Source of the DNA: Flavobacterium sp. DG2-3
GTDB taxonomy: Bacteria; Bacteroidota; Bacteroidia; Flavobacteriales; Flavobacteriaceae
DNA length: 64,000 nt
Assembly: GCF_030730925.1 (NCBI RefSeq)
Contig: NZ_JAVAMB010000021.1
Location: 1 to 64,000 of the forward strand
Direction of reading: 5' to 3'
The notes under the pieces were generated by a model, which was not told where the DNA came from, did no database searches, and saw only the letters and a program-made list of their open reading frames with translations. Positions 27,491 through 36,860 of this stretch are shown one piece after another. The first letter of the stretch is position 1. Each line of letters begins with the position of its first letter. The position numbers were made by a program, and so were the translations under genes.

Positions 27491-28477
27491 TTATGTTGAC
27501 ATGATGTCAGCCACTTTTAATAACTCTCTATCAATTTCTGATTTTCCTTTAATAGCTTGCTCAAGTGGTGTCAAGATTACTTTGTCTTCGCGAAGTCCAA
27601 CCATATAATTAGATTTTCCTTCAATTAAAGACTCAACTGCTTTTACTCCTAAACGGCTTGCTAAAACACGGTCAAAACAAGATGGAGAACCACCACGCTG
27701 CATATGTCCTAAAACAGAAACGCGTACATCGTACTCAGGTAAATTAGCCTCAACATAATCTTTTAATTCGAATACGTTTTTACCAATTTTATCTCCCTCA
27801 GCAATTACCACAATACTTGATGATTTTCCTGATGCTTTACTTTTTTGAAGTGAATCTAAAAGACGATCTAAACCTAAATCTTCTTCAGGAATAAGGATTT
27901 CTTCTGCTCCTGCACCAATACCTGCATTAAGAGCAATATGACCTGCATCTCTACCCATAACCTCTACAAAGAAAAGACGGTTATGCGAACTTGCTGTGTC
28001 TCTAATTTTATCGATACAGTCTACAACAGTATTTAAAGCTGTGTCGTACCCAAGAGTAAAACTTGTACCATAAATATCATTATCGATTGTACCCGGAATT
28101 CCCATTACTGGGAAGCCAAATTCTGAATTAAAAATTAATCCTCCAGTAAAACTACCGTCACCGCCAATAACAACCAAAGCATCTACACCAGCCTTAACAA
28201 GGTTTTCGTGTGCTTTTTTTCTACCTTCAGGGGTTCTAAACTCAACTGAACGAGCCGATTTTAAGATCGTTCCACCTTTGTTTACAATATTATTTACGCT
28301 TCGTGGTCCCATTTCTTTGAAGTCTCCTTCAATCATTCCTTGATACCCTCTATAAATTCCGATGCATTCTATATTATGGTATGCGCAAGTTCGAACAACT
28401 GATCGTATTGCAGCATTCATTCCAGGTGAATCTCCTCCTGAGGTAAGAACACCTACTTTTTTTATTGTTTTTGGCAT
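27491..28477 (-). CDS. pfkA: ATP-dependent 6-phosphofructokinase
   Basis: The 328-residue protein has the motifs of bacterial PFK in order: LTSGGDSPGMNAAIR, VIGGDGSF with the ATP loop, PGTIDND with the catalytic Asp, VMGRDAGHIA, and HMQRGGSPS. The glycine after GGD in the ATP site is the ATP-type, not PPi-type, signature. It phosphorylates fructose-6-phosphate, the committed step of glycolysis, and is usually allosterically controlled by ADP/PEP. The upstream 300 bases have only a terminator and A/T-rich DNA, so its promoter lies there. gapA follows. Confidence 0.96.
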   Translation of the reverse strand: MPKTIKKVGVLTSGGDSPGMNAAIRSVVRTCAYHNIECIGIYRGYQGMIEGDFKEMGPRSVNNIVNKGGTILKSARSVEFRTPEGRKKAHENLVKAGVDALVVIGGDGSFTGGLIFNSEFGFPVMGIPGTIDNDIYGTSFTLGYDTALNTVVDCIDKIRDTASSHNRLFFVEVMGRDAGHIALNAGIGAGAEEILIPEEDLGLDRLLDSLQKSKASGKSSSIVVIAEGDKIGKNVFELKDYVEANLPEYDVRVSVLGHMQRGGSPSCFDRVLASRLGVKAVESLIEGKSNYMVGLREDKVILTPLEQAIKGKSEIDRELLKVADIMST

Positions 28478-28786
28478 TATTTAAGTATTAAAGTGTAAAA
28501 TTAGCAAACATTCAGCACTTTTCAGGTTACGATTATCATAAATTAATAAAATCTGTTAAATTCAAACGTTTTCGTTAATAAGTTTTTTCTAGGAAAAAAT
28601 TTCATTAAAAATAATAAATCGCTATTTTTTTAATTAAATCGTCAAAATTAACAATACCCTGATGAAGTGTTATAAAAATCAGAATTTCCCGCTCACATGG
28701 AAAATTTTATTAGAGGGCTTAAATTTAGCACAAAAAAAACCATTATGAGAATAATGGTTTTATAAATGTGTATTTTTAACAAAGTG
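28478..28786. other. Non-coding gap between tamB and pfkA with a terminator
   Basis: The 309 bases are A/T-rich with no ORF or RNA gene that I can support. A hairpin at 28736-28761 (AAAACCATTAT, GAGA, ATAATGGTTTT) ends the tamB transcript. The pfkA promoter must lie in the low-coordinate part, but no exact TAnnTTTG is seen. Confidence 0.5.
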
Positions 28787-31700
28787 TTAATAATCGTTAT
28801 CAGGAATTAGTCCTTGATTATGGTTTGGAGACTGCTCTTCCTTCTTTTTCTTCTTTTCTTCTTCTTTTTTCCTTTTTTCTTCGTCTTCTTTTGCCTTTTT
28901 CTTATTTTTCTCCGATTCTTTTTTAGTTGTAAAATTCATGTAATCTGGATTTAAAGAAGAATCCTGCAGCTCGTCTGACGAAGAACCTTTTACAGCTTTC
29001 TCTATTTTATGGCTTTTAAATAGCTTATTGACAAGCTCACTAAAGGTATCAAAATCGACTTCATACGAAATACCGACTCCTTGCGTATACCCAATTCCTT
29101 GTCCTATATAATTAATGTCGTTTTCTTTATTAAACAGACGAAGGTTCATTGTACCATCTTCGTTTACACGATATAAAATCTCGATATCTCCCACAATTGC
29201 CGATTCATTTACTCCTCCAACAGGAACTCCCAATTTACCATTAATCGTAATTCGTTCATTGACCTGAGACGAAATATTAGCGACAAACTGACCATCAACC
29301 TCCTGCCCTGTTCTTCTGTCTGCGGCAATATAATTCAAATCGATATTTACTTTATCGTTATCCGACTTAATAATTCCTCCTAATAAACTTGAAGCTGTTT
29401 CTGATAAAGTTCCAGAGAAATCTCCCTGACTAAATCCGTCGGTACTCATAAACGAACCCGTAGACAATAAATACAGTGCCTGTGTCTGGCGAATATCTTT
29501 ATCATCTAACTTATATTGTATCTCCGATTTTAAAACATTACTAACAGACGGGAACTGAATATCAAAATTAGGCTCCGGATTTGATAAATCTCCTCGCAAA
29601 CCAATTACTACTTCTACAGGAACTTTTTTATTGAATGACGAAGTATTATCTAAAAGTACTGCCGGATTAGCCTGCGTTTTATAAACCGCTTCTAAATTCA
29701 GCTGCGCACGCATCGGGTTTCCTTCCCAAATAATAGAACCTCCTTTTTTAACCGAGAATTTTTTATCGATAAGTCCGCCGTATTTAAAATTATAAGTTCC
29801 TTCGTATGCCTGGAAATCTCCCCACATATTAAATTTCCCTAAAGTATTGATTTTAAATAAAAGCGATCCATACCCTTTTCCTTTCATGCCGTGACCAGAA
29901 TTTCGATCGAGAATCACTTCAACTTCGGCATCTGGCGTAATATCAAAATCAAACTCCAACTCAAGTCCGTTGTAGTCTCTAGTTTTCTCTACAATTCCAT
30001 TGGCTAGATTATATTTTTCTTGCGGTGTTACAAAATGAATCCAACTGCTTTCTCCAACACTTTGCACGTTATTAATCGGAATCTTAACTTCTGTACCTTT
30101 TTCCGATTTCGCATCTACCTTAATAAAAAGACTTTCTACCGGACCTCGTATACTTGCCGTTCCGTTTATAAATGCGGTTCCAAAATAAGCGGCATCATCA
30201 CTGTCTTTTGTATCCAGCGCAACTAATCGTTTAGACGTAATATTTAAATCTAACTTCCAGTCGCCAAAATTTTTATGCTCGATACTTCCATTCAACAAAC
30301 CTTTTGTACCATATTTAGTATCCGTTAACTGATTATTTCTAAACAAGAATTTTTCATTTGTCAAATCAATTACCGTTCGATCACTCAATTCATAATCGGT
30401 ATTTAGGTACGGAATTGTCATTCCTGCTTTTTCTACATACAGACGTCCGTTGATTTCTGGTTTTTTCAAATTCCCGACAACAGCTGCATTTCCAGAAACA
30501 GAACCACGAACATTAGAAAGAACATCTCCGCCAATAGTTCCTAAAGTAGCCAGATTGAAACCTTCCAGTTTCAAGCTCATATCCATAATGGTTTCCTTAT
30601 TTTCTACAGCAAAAGTTCCATTTGCTCTAAACGATTCGGTAAAACCATTTTGAATCGATGAATTAACAGTGAATTTCCTAAAACTTTCGTCTCCCGAAAT
30701 ATCAAAATTAAGCGTACCTAATTCTGTTTTATTCATTACAAGATGATCGATTTTAATGGATGCCGTGGGCTGATAAACATTTTTATTCTGCTTATAATTG
30801 ACACTTCCATTCAAATTACCATCGAACACAAATTTGGAATTGGTAGGCGTAATTTTATTGATATCAACATCTTCAAATGTCAGCACCAGATCTTTATAAT
30901 CTTTTCCTTTTATGACTCCGTTTAAATCAATTTTCTGATTTTCATGAGATAAAACAATATTGTCAAAATTGAAATTTCTAAAATATTGGTCAACTATAAT
31001 CTGATTGTCTTTTTCGGCATCTTCATTTAAGTACCAGATATAGTCCTTAAATTTCATTTCCGATTTCTTGATTCCGATAATATTATTCTTATTCTTGTCA
31101 ATCGTATGATACAAATCTAGATTAAAATAATCTTCACCCTGATTTCCACCTTTAAACTCTGAACGCACAAACAAAGTATCTTTTGCCGTAACATTAATCA
31201 AATTAAAATCACGTATTTTATAAAAAGGAGTTTTTATACTGTCTAACTCAACATAAGCATTATAAAGTGTATTCTTATTGTCGATATTAATACGGATATT
31301 ATCAAACGTATTTTTGTCTGCTGTAATTTTTTTCGATCTAAAACGAAATTTAAACTCTTGTAAATCAGAATCTATTTTTCCTCTTACAACCGTAGAAGAA
31401 TCTATATTGATTTGCGGATAAAGCATTTCGACTACTTTATCGTAAACACGGAAATTAAAACGCAGAAACTGTCCTTTTCTAACTTTGTAAGGTTTGTAAT
31501 TCGTATATAAACTACCCACAGAATTCATCACCAATTTATCCAGCTGATCGAATCTAAATTTACCCACAATTTTTCCGTCAACCACATCATTCGAACTAAT
31601 TGTAATAGTTCTCAAACGATCTGCGTCGAAAGTTGAATTCAAGTTTACCTGATCAAAAATATAAGTTGATTTTGGATTTTGATATTCTGCATCGTTTATA

Positions 31701-33325
31701 AAAATATCTCCCTGCAGGTTTTCAATAGAATTACCAGTTAACTGAACGACAACATCTCCTTTAAAATGAGAAATAGAATCACCGACAAACTTCAATTTTC
31801 TTAAATCTGAATTTTCGACATTAATATGAAAATCATAGCGGTTTTCTCTTTTGCTTAAATCAAGCAAACCGTCAAAACTTAAATTTAAATTCGGATCGTT
31901 GATGGCGATTTGCCCTTTATAATAAGGCAATTTAAAGTTTCCGTTTACTACTATATTATTATAAGTGTATTTATTATAATCGAGTTTCGAAATATCACCT
32001 TTAATAACGGTATTCAAATATTTTTCAGTAAAACCAACTCCGTCCACATCTAGATTCAAAGTCGTTTTGCCAATATCTTTTCTATTTAAAGCGGCGCCAA
32101 TATCAAAATTATTTAAAACAATATTTCCTGCATACGAAGCCTTGTCTATAAAATCCATGTTATTCAAATGAAGATCGACTTCTCCATTTCCTAAATCTGT
32201 GGCAATTTTAAAAACGGTTTCTAAAGCTGTGGTTGATACTTTTGCTTTTCCAACAATATTGAATTTCCCAATTCGCTTCATTTCTTTCGGAAGTCTTTTA
32301 CCTAAAACTCCAGGAAGCAGAATAACCAAATCATCGTAGCTAGAAAGCAGTTTATCAAATTTTCCATCCATAGAAAACTTCTGTTCTTTACTGCCTAGAA
32401 GATTCCTAAAATTGATGGTTCCGTTAATTTTTGATCCGTTGGTATCGCTTAATCGCAACTTGGTAAGTGTCATATTATTAAGCGGACCGTCTAATTTTGT
32501 TTTCAGTTTAAAATGCTGATTTTTACCTAAACCGTCATAAAAATGGCGAATATCGTTTGTCGCAATCGAAGACGAATCTATTTTTACATCAAATCGTACT
32601 TTATCGGTAAAATCAAGAAAATCTGATGGCTTATAATTTAAAATAGCTAAACCGTAAATAGAAGATCTTTTGGTTGTAATAGCTAAGTTTTCAACTTTAA
32701 TCTGTTTTTTGGTATAACTGAATTTCCCAGCAAAATTAGAAACATACAAACCGCGGTGATCCATAAACGAAAACCTGTGAATGTTGGTATTTACATCTGG
32801 TCCATACAATTTAAACTCGCTGATATAAGCGTTTAGTTTGGTGAAATCGAGAAATTTAGGAGTCGTTTTATTTTCATCAACAACAGAAAATCTTCCTTTT
32901 TCGATGTAAGCATTTTTCGCCGTAAGCAAAAAATGTTTAGTCGATTTTTTCTTAGGCGTATTTTCAACTTCAAAAGCTCGTATAAACTTATTGATATTGT
33001 TTTCATCTTCGCCTTTATAGGTTTTCAGATTGAAAATCAGACCTGTTAAGCGCAAATCGCCAAAGATTAAATCTCCATCTAATAATCTAGAGAAACTCGC
33101 AATATCAGTTGTAATGATATCCGAATAAATCATCGTTTTTTTATGATGATCTAAAATCGTTACTTTCTTCAATTTTACGCCTCCAAAAATATTGATCGCC
33201 GTTTTTTCAACATTAATATTAACCTTAAAATCTTCGTTTAAAGAATTGGTGACATAATTGGCAATCTGTGTCTGAACCACAGGAAGAGAGAGTATGATAG
33301 CAAGAGCTAACAAAAGTAAAATCAA
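28787..33325 (-). CDS. tamB: Translocation/assembly module TamB-like protein
   Basis: The 1512-residue protein has one N-terminal membrane helix (ILLLLALAIILSLPVV) and a very long repetitive beta-rich periplasmic part of the AsmA/TamB type. The TamB domain occupies the last 400 residues before a charged tail. It ends in a Lys/Glu-rich segment (KKESEKNKKKAKEDEEKRKK) and a short C terminus. TamB bridges the inner and outer membranes for phospholipid movement and outer-membrane protein assembly. TTG at 33325 is the only standard start, but the frame stays open 22 codons upstream with a basic KKVKKIISRT stretch that suits a membrane-anchor head, so a rare start (ATT or ATC near 33361-33376) is possible. 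It is divergent from tsaD. Confidence 0.9.
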   Translation of the reverse strand: MILLLLALAIILSLPVVQTQIANYVTNSLNEDFKVNINVEKTAINIFGGVKLKKVTILDHHKKTMIYSDIITTDIASFSRLLDGDLIFGDLRLTGLIFNLKTYKGEDENNINKFIRAFEVENTPKKKSTKHFLLTAKNAYIEKGRFSVVDENKTTPKFLDFTKLNAYISEFKLYGPDVNTNIHRFSFMDHRGLYVSNFAGKFSYTKKQIKVENLAITTKRSSIYGLAILNYKPSDFLDFTDKVRFDVKIDSSSIATNDIRHFYDGLGKNQHFKLKTKLDGPLNNMTLTKLRLSDTNGSKINGTINFRNLLGSKEQKFSMDGKFDKLLSSYDDLVILLPGVLGKRLPKEMKRIGKFNIVGKAKVSTTALETVFKIATDLGNGEVDLHLNNMDFIDKASYAGNIVLNNFDIGAALNRKDIGKTTLNLDVDGVGFTEKYLNTVIKGDISKLDYNKYTYNNIVVNGNFKLPYYKGQIAINDPNLNLSFDGLLDLSKRENRYDFHINVENSDLRKLKFVGDSISHFKGDVVVQLTGNSIENLQGDIFINDAEYQNPKSTYIFDQVNLNSTFDADRLRTITISSNDVVDGKIVGKFRFDQLDKLVMNSVGSLYTNYKPYKVRKGQFLRFNFRVYDKVVEMLYPQINIDSSTVVRGKIDSDLQEFKFRFRSKKITADKNTFDNIRINIDNKNTLYNAYVELDSIKTPFYKIRDFNLINVTAKDTLFVRSEFKGGNQGEDYFNLDLYHTIDKNKNNIIGIKKSEMKFKDYIWYLNEDAEKDNQIIVDQYFRNFNFDNIVLSHENQKIDLNGVIKGKDYKDLVLTFEDVDINKITPTNSKFVFDGNLNGSVNYKQNKNVYQPTASIKIDHLVMNKTELGTLNFDISGDESFRKFTVNSSIQNGFTESFRANGTFAVENKETIMDMSLKLEGFNLATLGTIGGDVLSNVRGSVSGNAAVVGNLKKPEINGRLYVEKAGMTIPYLNTDYELSDRTVIDLTNEKFLFRNNQLTDTKYGTKGLLNGSIEHKNFGDWKLDLNITSKRLVALDTKDSDDAAYFGTAFINGTASIRGPVESLFIKVDAKSEKGTEVKIPINNVQSVGESSWIHFVTPQEKYNLANGIVEKTRDYNGLELEFDFDITPDAEVEVILDRNSGHGMKGKGYGSLLFKINTLGKFNMWGDFQAYEGTYNFKYGGLIDKKFSVKKGGSIIWEGNPMRAQLNLEAVYKTQANPAVLLDNTSSFNKKVPVEVVIGLRGDLSNPEPNFDIQFPSVSNVLKSEIQYKLDDKDIRQTQALYLLSTGSFMSTDGFSQGDFSGTLSETASSLLGGIIKSDNDKVNIDLNYIAADRRTGQEVDGQFVANISSQVNERITINGKLGVPVGGVNESAIVGDIEILYRVNEDGTMNLRLFNKENDINYIGQGIGYTQGVGISYEVDFDTFSELVNKLFKSHKIEKAVKGSSSDELQDSSLNPDYMNFTTKKESEKNKKKAKEDEEKRKKEEEKKKKKEEQSPNHNQGLIPDNDY

Positions 33326-33480
33326 CCCAATTAGGGTTCTGGATATTATTTTTTTTACTTTTTTGATAGCTTCTTTAATTTTAGTTTTCTTTTAATTTAT
33401 TTTGAACAGACAAAGAACCGCTGTTTTTGATAAAAATTCTTTAATTTTGGGCACTGCTTCTATCAAAGATATTTCTAAAG

Positions 33481-33496
33481 ATTTGACTTGTCAAAT
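33481..33496. promoter_or_regulatory. Palindrome ATTTGACTTGTCAAAT in the tamB/tsaD gap
   Basis: ATTTGAC and GTCAAAT flank TT, a near copy of the palindrome before lptD. It lies 25 bases before the tsaD ATG; a TTTG inside it sits 18 bases from AAAATTTG (33504-33511), so it may overlap the -33 region of the tsaD promoter. Confidence 0.4.
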
Positions 33497-33520
33497 ATAA
33501 TTCAAAATTTGTGCCTTTAT

Positions 33521-34537
33521 ATGCAAAATCCAGAGGTTTTTATCCTAGCCATCGAAAGTTCATGCGATGATACTGCTGCCGCGGTTTTACATAACGACAA
33601 AGTATTGTCAAATGTTGTAGCCAATCAATTAATTCATAATCAATACGGAGGTGTTGTTCCTGAATTGGCCTCACGCGCGCACCAGCAGAATATTGTCCCT
33701 GTGATAGATGCTGCACTTCGTAAAGCAAATGTACAAAAAGAACAGTTAAGCGCAATCGCATTTACGCAAGGTCCAGGATTAATGGGCTCTTTATTGGTGG
33801 GGACTTCCTTCAGTAAATCGCTATCATTGGCTTTAGACATTCCGTTAATTGCTGTGAATCACATGCATGCTCATATTTTAGCCCATTTTATCGATGAAGA
33901 AGGCTATGATAAACCAGAATTTCCTTTTTTAGCTTTAACGATAAGTGGCGGACATACGCAAATCGTAAAAGTGAATAGCTTTTTTGATATGGAAATTATT
34001 GGAGAAACTACAGATGATGCTGTAGGTGAAGCATTTGACAAGAGCGCCAAAATTCTTGGTCTTCCTTATCCAGGCGGGCCTTTGATTGATAAATATGCAA
34101 AAGAAGGAAATCCGAAAGCGTTTCCTTTTACCAAACCGAAAGTTCCAGGATTAGATTTCAGTTTTTCTGGATTAAAAACAGCAATTTTATATTTCATTCA
34201 AAAAAACAAACAGGAAAATCCGAATTTTGTCGAAGAAAACCTGAATGATATCTGTGCTTCTATTCAGCATACTATTATCGAAATTTTGATCGATAAACTA
34301 AAACTTGCCGTAAAAGAAACTGGAATTACACAAATTGCCATTGGTGGCGGAGTTTCTGCAAATTCTGGAATAAGAACCCGTTTGCAAGAGAATCCATACG
34401 GCTGGAAAACTTTCATCCCGAAATTTGAATACACAACAGACAATGCTGCAATGATTGGAATTGTGGGCTACCAAAAATACTTATCTAATCGTTTTGAAAC
34501 TTCTGCTGTAGTTTCTAAAGCAAGAATCGAATTTTAA
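33521..34537 (+). CDS. tsaD: tRNA N6-adenosine threonylcarbamoyltransferase
   Basis: The 338-residue protein starts at the ATG at 33521. An upstream TTG at 33488 would add 11 residues that do not match the family and would lie within the promoter. Signatures are VFILAIESSCDDT, the metal ligand pair HMHAH, TISGGHTQ, and DNAAMIG at the C terminus. TsaD with TsaB and TsaE transfers threonylcarbamoyl to A37 of ANN-decoding tRNAs, a universal modification. It is followed within 2 bases by rsmE, forming a translation-related operon. Confidence 0.95.
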   Translation: MQNPEVFILAIESSCDDTAAAVLHNDKVLSNVVANQLIHNQYGGVVPELASRAHQQNIVPVIDAALRKANVQKEQLSAIAFTQGPGLMGSLLVGTSFSKSLSLALDIPLIAVNHMHAHILAHFIDEEGYDKPEFPFLALTISGGHTQIVKVNSFFDMEIIGETTDDAVGEAFDKSAKILGLPYPGGPLIDKYAKEGNPKAFPFTKPKVPGLDFSFSGLKTAILYFIQKNKQENPNFVEENLNDICASIQHTIIEILIDKLKLAVKETGITQIAIGGGVSANSGIRTRLQENPYGWKTFIPKFEYTTDNAAMIGIVGYQKYLSNRFETSAVVSKARIEF

Positions 34538-34539
34538 TC

Positions 34540-35244
34540 ATGCAGTTATTTTTTAATCCGAATATTGACGAAACAACCCAAAGTTTTTCTTTTGATAAAG
34601 AAGAAAGTCGTCACATTATAAAAGTTCTCCGAAAAAAAGATTCAGACATTCTTCAAGTTACCAATGGTTCTGGATTATTGTTTGAAACTCAGATTACTTT
34701 AGCTTCTGATAACAAATGTACAGTTGAAGTGCTTTCTATAAAAAATGCCGAAAAACCAAAGTTTCATTTGCATTTGGCGGTTGCTCCAACCAAAATGAAC
34801 GATCGTTTTGAATGGTTTCTGGAAAAAGCAACTGAAATTGGTATTCAAGAAATTACACCTATTTTTTGTGATCGTTCGGAACGAAAAGTAATCAATCGTG
34901 ACCGTTTCGAAAAAATCATTCTTTCAGCAATGAAACAATGTAACGAAACTTTTCTTCCAAAATTAAATGAAGCGATTTCGTTTAAAGAATTCATCAAACA
35001 ACAGCAAAATGGCCTGCAATTGATTGCACATTGCGAGGAAACCGATAAAAAATCATTGAAAGAAGTTTTAAAGCCAAATGAAGATGTTACAATCTTAATT
35101 GGTCCTGAAGGTGATTTTTCTGAAAAGGAAATTGCATTGGCTTTAGAAAACAATTACAAACCTGTAACTTTAGGAAATACGCGTTTAAGAACAGAAACCG
35201 CAGCTGTTGTGGCTTGTCATAGTGTGGTTTTCTTTAATGAATAA
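34540..35244 (+). CDS. rsmE: 16S rRNA (uracil1498-N3)-methyltransferase
   Basis: This 234-residue RsmE has an N-terminal PUA-like domain (about 1-70; FSFDKEESRHIIKVLR) and a SPOUT domain with the trefoil knot motifs ILIGPEGDFSEKE near 185 and LGNTRLRTETA near 216. The DRFEWFLEKATEIG segment is typical. It methylates U1498 of 16S rRNA in the decoding centre. The gene is 2 bases after tsaD. It is followed by an intergenic inverted repeat and no clear terminator apart from that hairpin. Confidence 0.95.
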   Translation: MQLFFNPNIDETTQSFSFDKEESRHIIKVLRKKDSDILQVTNGSGLLFETQITLASDNKCTVEVLSIKNAEKPKFHLHLAVAPTKMNDRFEWFLEKATEIGIQEITPIFCDRSERKVINRDRFEKIILSAMKQCNETFLPKLNEAISFKEFIKQQQNGLQLIAHCEETDKKSLKEVLKPNEDVTILIGPEGDFSEKEIALALENNYKPVTLGNTRLRTETAAVVACHSVVFFNE

Positions 35245-35263
35245 AAAAACACAACGTTAGGTC

Positions 35264-35362
35264 TGTCATCCTGAGGAACGAAGGATCACACTCGTAAATA
35301 GGCAACGATTGGCAAATTCTGTACGGAGTTTCTTGTGTGATCCTTCGTTCTTCAGGATGACA
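35264..35362. repeat. Inverted repeat, TGTCATCCTGAGGAACGAAG family, copy 1
   Basis: Twenty-eight bases at 35264-35291 are reverse-complemented at 35335-35362 with one mismatch, enclosing 43 bases. The same arms, with a different insert, form copy 2 at 62059-62156. The arms are of a type seen in many Bacteroidota intergenic regions. Confidence 0.85.
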
Positions 35363-35402
35363 AAAAGCATCTCAAGGAAAATGAAGCAAAAAATATAATT
35401 AA

Positions 35403-36041
35403 ATGAAAAAAATATTTTACTTATTCTTACTTTTTTCAACTGTCTCTTTCTCACAAGAAATTGCTTTGCTTAAATACAGCGGCGGCGGTGACTGGTATTC
35501 CAACCCGACTTCTTTGCCCAACTTAATCAGTTTTTGCAACAACAACATTAATACAAGAATAAAAGCAAAACCTTCGACTGTAGAACCAAGCAATCCAGAT
35601 TTGCTATCATATCCGTTTGTGCACATGACGGGGCACGGAAATGTCGTTTTTAGCGATGCTGATGTAACCAATTTGAGAAATTATCTTACTGCTGGAGGTT
35701 TTCTGCATATTGATGATAATTACGGAATGGATCAATTTATTCGAAAAGAAATCAAAAAGATTTTTCCAAATAATAATTTAACTGAAATTCCTTCCAATCA
35801 TCCTATTTTTCAGAAACCGTTTCCTTTTCCAAACGGATTGCCGAAAATTCACGAGCACGACGGAACTCGTCCGCAAGCATTTGGAATTTTTATCGACAAT
35901 AAACTCGTTTTATTATACACTTACGAATGTGATTTGGGCGATGGCTGGGAAGATGCCGAAGTGCACAACGATCCAGCAAACGTAAGAGACAAAGCGCTGA
36001 AAATGGGCGCAAACATCATCAATTATATTTTTACCAATTAA
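35403..36041 (+). CDS. DUF4159-domain exported protein
   Basis: The 212-residue protein has a signal peptide (MKKIFYLFLLFSTVSFS) and a mature part that matches DUF4159. Visible motifs are LLKYSGGGDWYSNP, PFVHMTGHGNV, GGFLHIDDNYGMD and DGTRPQAFGIFI. The domain has the glutamine-amidotransferase-like fold of the GATase superfamily, but its role is not established. In Bacteroidota it often accompanies MoxR-BatA gene clusters, which are absent here. It is followed 10 bases later by a TrmH methylase and probably shares its transcript. Confidence 0.85.
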   Translation: MKKIFYLFLLFSTVSFSQEIALLKYSGGGDWYSNPTSLPNLISFCNNNINTRIKAKPSTVEPSNPDLLSYPFVHMTGHGNVVFSDADVTNLRNYLTAGGFLHIDDNYGMDQFIRKEIKKIFPNNNLTEIPSNHPIFQKPFPFPNGLPKIHEHDGTRPQAFGIFIDNKLVLLYTYECDLGDGWEDAEVHNDPANVRDKALKMGANIINYIFTN

Positions 36042-36051
36042 ATTTTAGAAA

Positions 36052-36549
36052 GTGCAGTTAACCCACGAAGAAAACCAATTTGAAAGAAAAACATTTCCCA
36101 TAACTTTAGTATGCGATCACATTTACTTTCAGCAGAATATTGGTTCTTTATTTCGCATTTCTGAAGCTTTCGGAGTTGAAAATATTATCTTTTTCGGAAA
36201 AGATATTCCGCTGACACCTCGTAAAATTAATAAAACTTCACGCAGTACGCATCTTCATGTACAGCATTCAGTGATTGAAGATTATAACGAACTTCGCTCC
36301 TATTTGGTTGATCATAATTTTGAGATTATTTCTTTAGAAATAGCTTCAAACAGTAAACCTTTAAAAGAAGTTATAATTCCTGAAAATAAAAAAATCGCTC
36401 TTTTGATAGGAAGCGAGATTAACGGAATTTCAGACGAACTTTTGAAACTTTCGCATCAAATTGTGCATATCAATATGTTTGGCAAAAACAGCAGTATGAA
36501 TGTCGTTCAAGCGGCAAGTATTGCGCTGTATGAGATCACTTCTGCTTAG
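36052..36549 (+). CDS. TrmH/SpoU-family RNA 2'-O-methyltransferase
   Basis: The 165-residue protein uses a GTG start at 36052, the only start that keeps the family N terminus. SPOUT motifs are visible: VCDHIYFQQNIGSLFRISEA (motif 1 region), LLIGSEINGISDELL, and the C-terminal HINMFGKNSSMNVVQAASIA with the conserved Ser-Met-Asn-Val. It methylates a ribose in tRNA or rRNA; the target is not evident. The length is that of the short TrmL-like group. The gene lies 10 bases beyond the DUF4159 gene. Functional class is secure; target RNA unknown. Confidence 0.88.
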   Translation: MQLTHEENQFERKTFPITLVCDHIYFQQNIGSLFRISEAFGVENIIFFGKDIPLTPRKINKTSRSTHLHVQHSVIEDYNELRSYLVDHNFEIISLEIASNSKPLKEVIIPENKKIALLIGSEINGISDELLKLSHQIVHINMFGKNSSMNVVQAASIALYEITSA

Positions 36550-36860
36550 TTTTATCGTAAGAATTCTTTCGTTTTTTACATAGAAAAAAAACAACTTTCT
36601 ATTTTTCCTAACCACATCTATCTGATTATTAATCCGATAAAACGCAAATTTTGCCGTCAAAATGCTTTCAAAAAATTACAAAATAAGAAAATACATCATA
36701 ATATTTTTTAGTCATTTTTTGTAGGAATCAATGTTTGTAAGGGATTGTAAAATTTCTCACAAATTATTCTTTGTAATATTTTTCTACAATACTTTTTTGT
36801 TATAAAATTGCATCAATATTCAACTAATCAACATTTTTATAACAAAAAACCCAAATTATT
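36550..36860. other. 311-base non-coding leader before the M43 protease gene
   Basis: No ORF or RNA gene is supportable. The DNA is very A/T-rich with repeated TTTGTA-type words (36720-36785). A weak -7-like TAAAATTG lies 47 bases before the protease ATG, so a long promoter or leader region is plausible. Confidence 0.4.
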
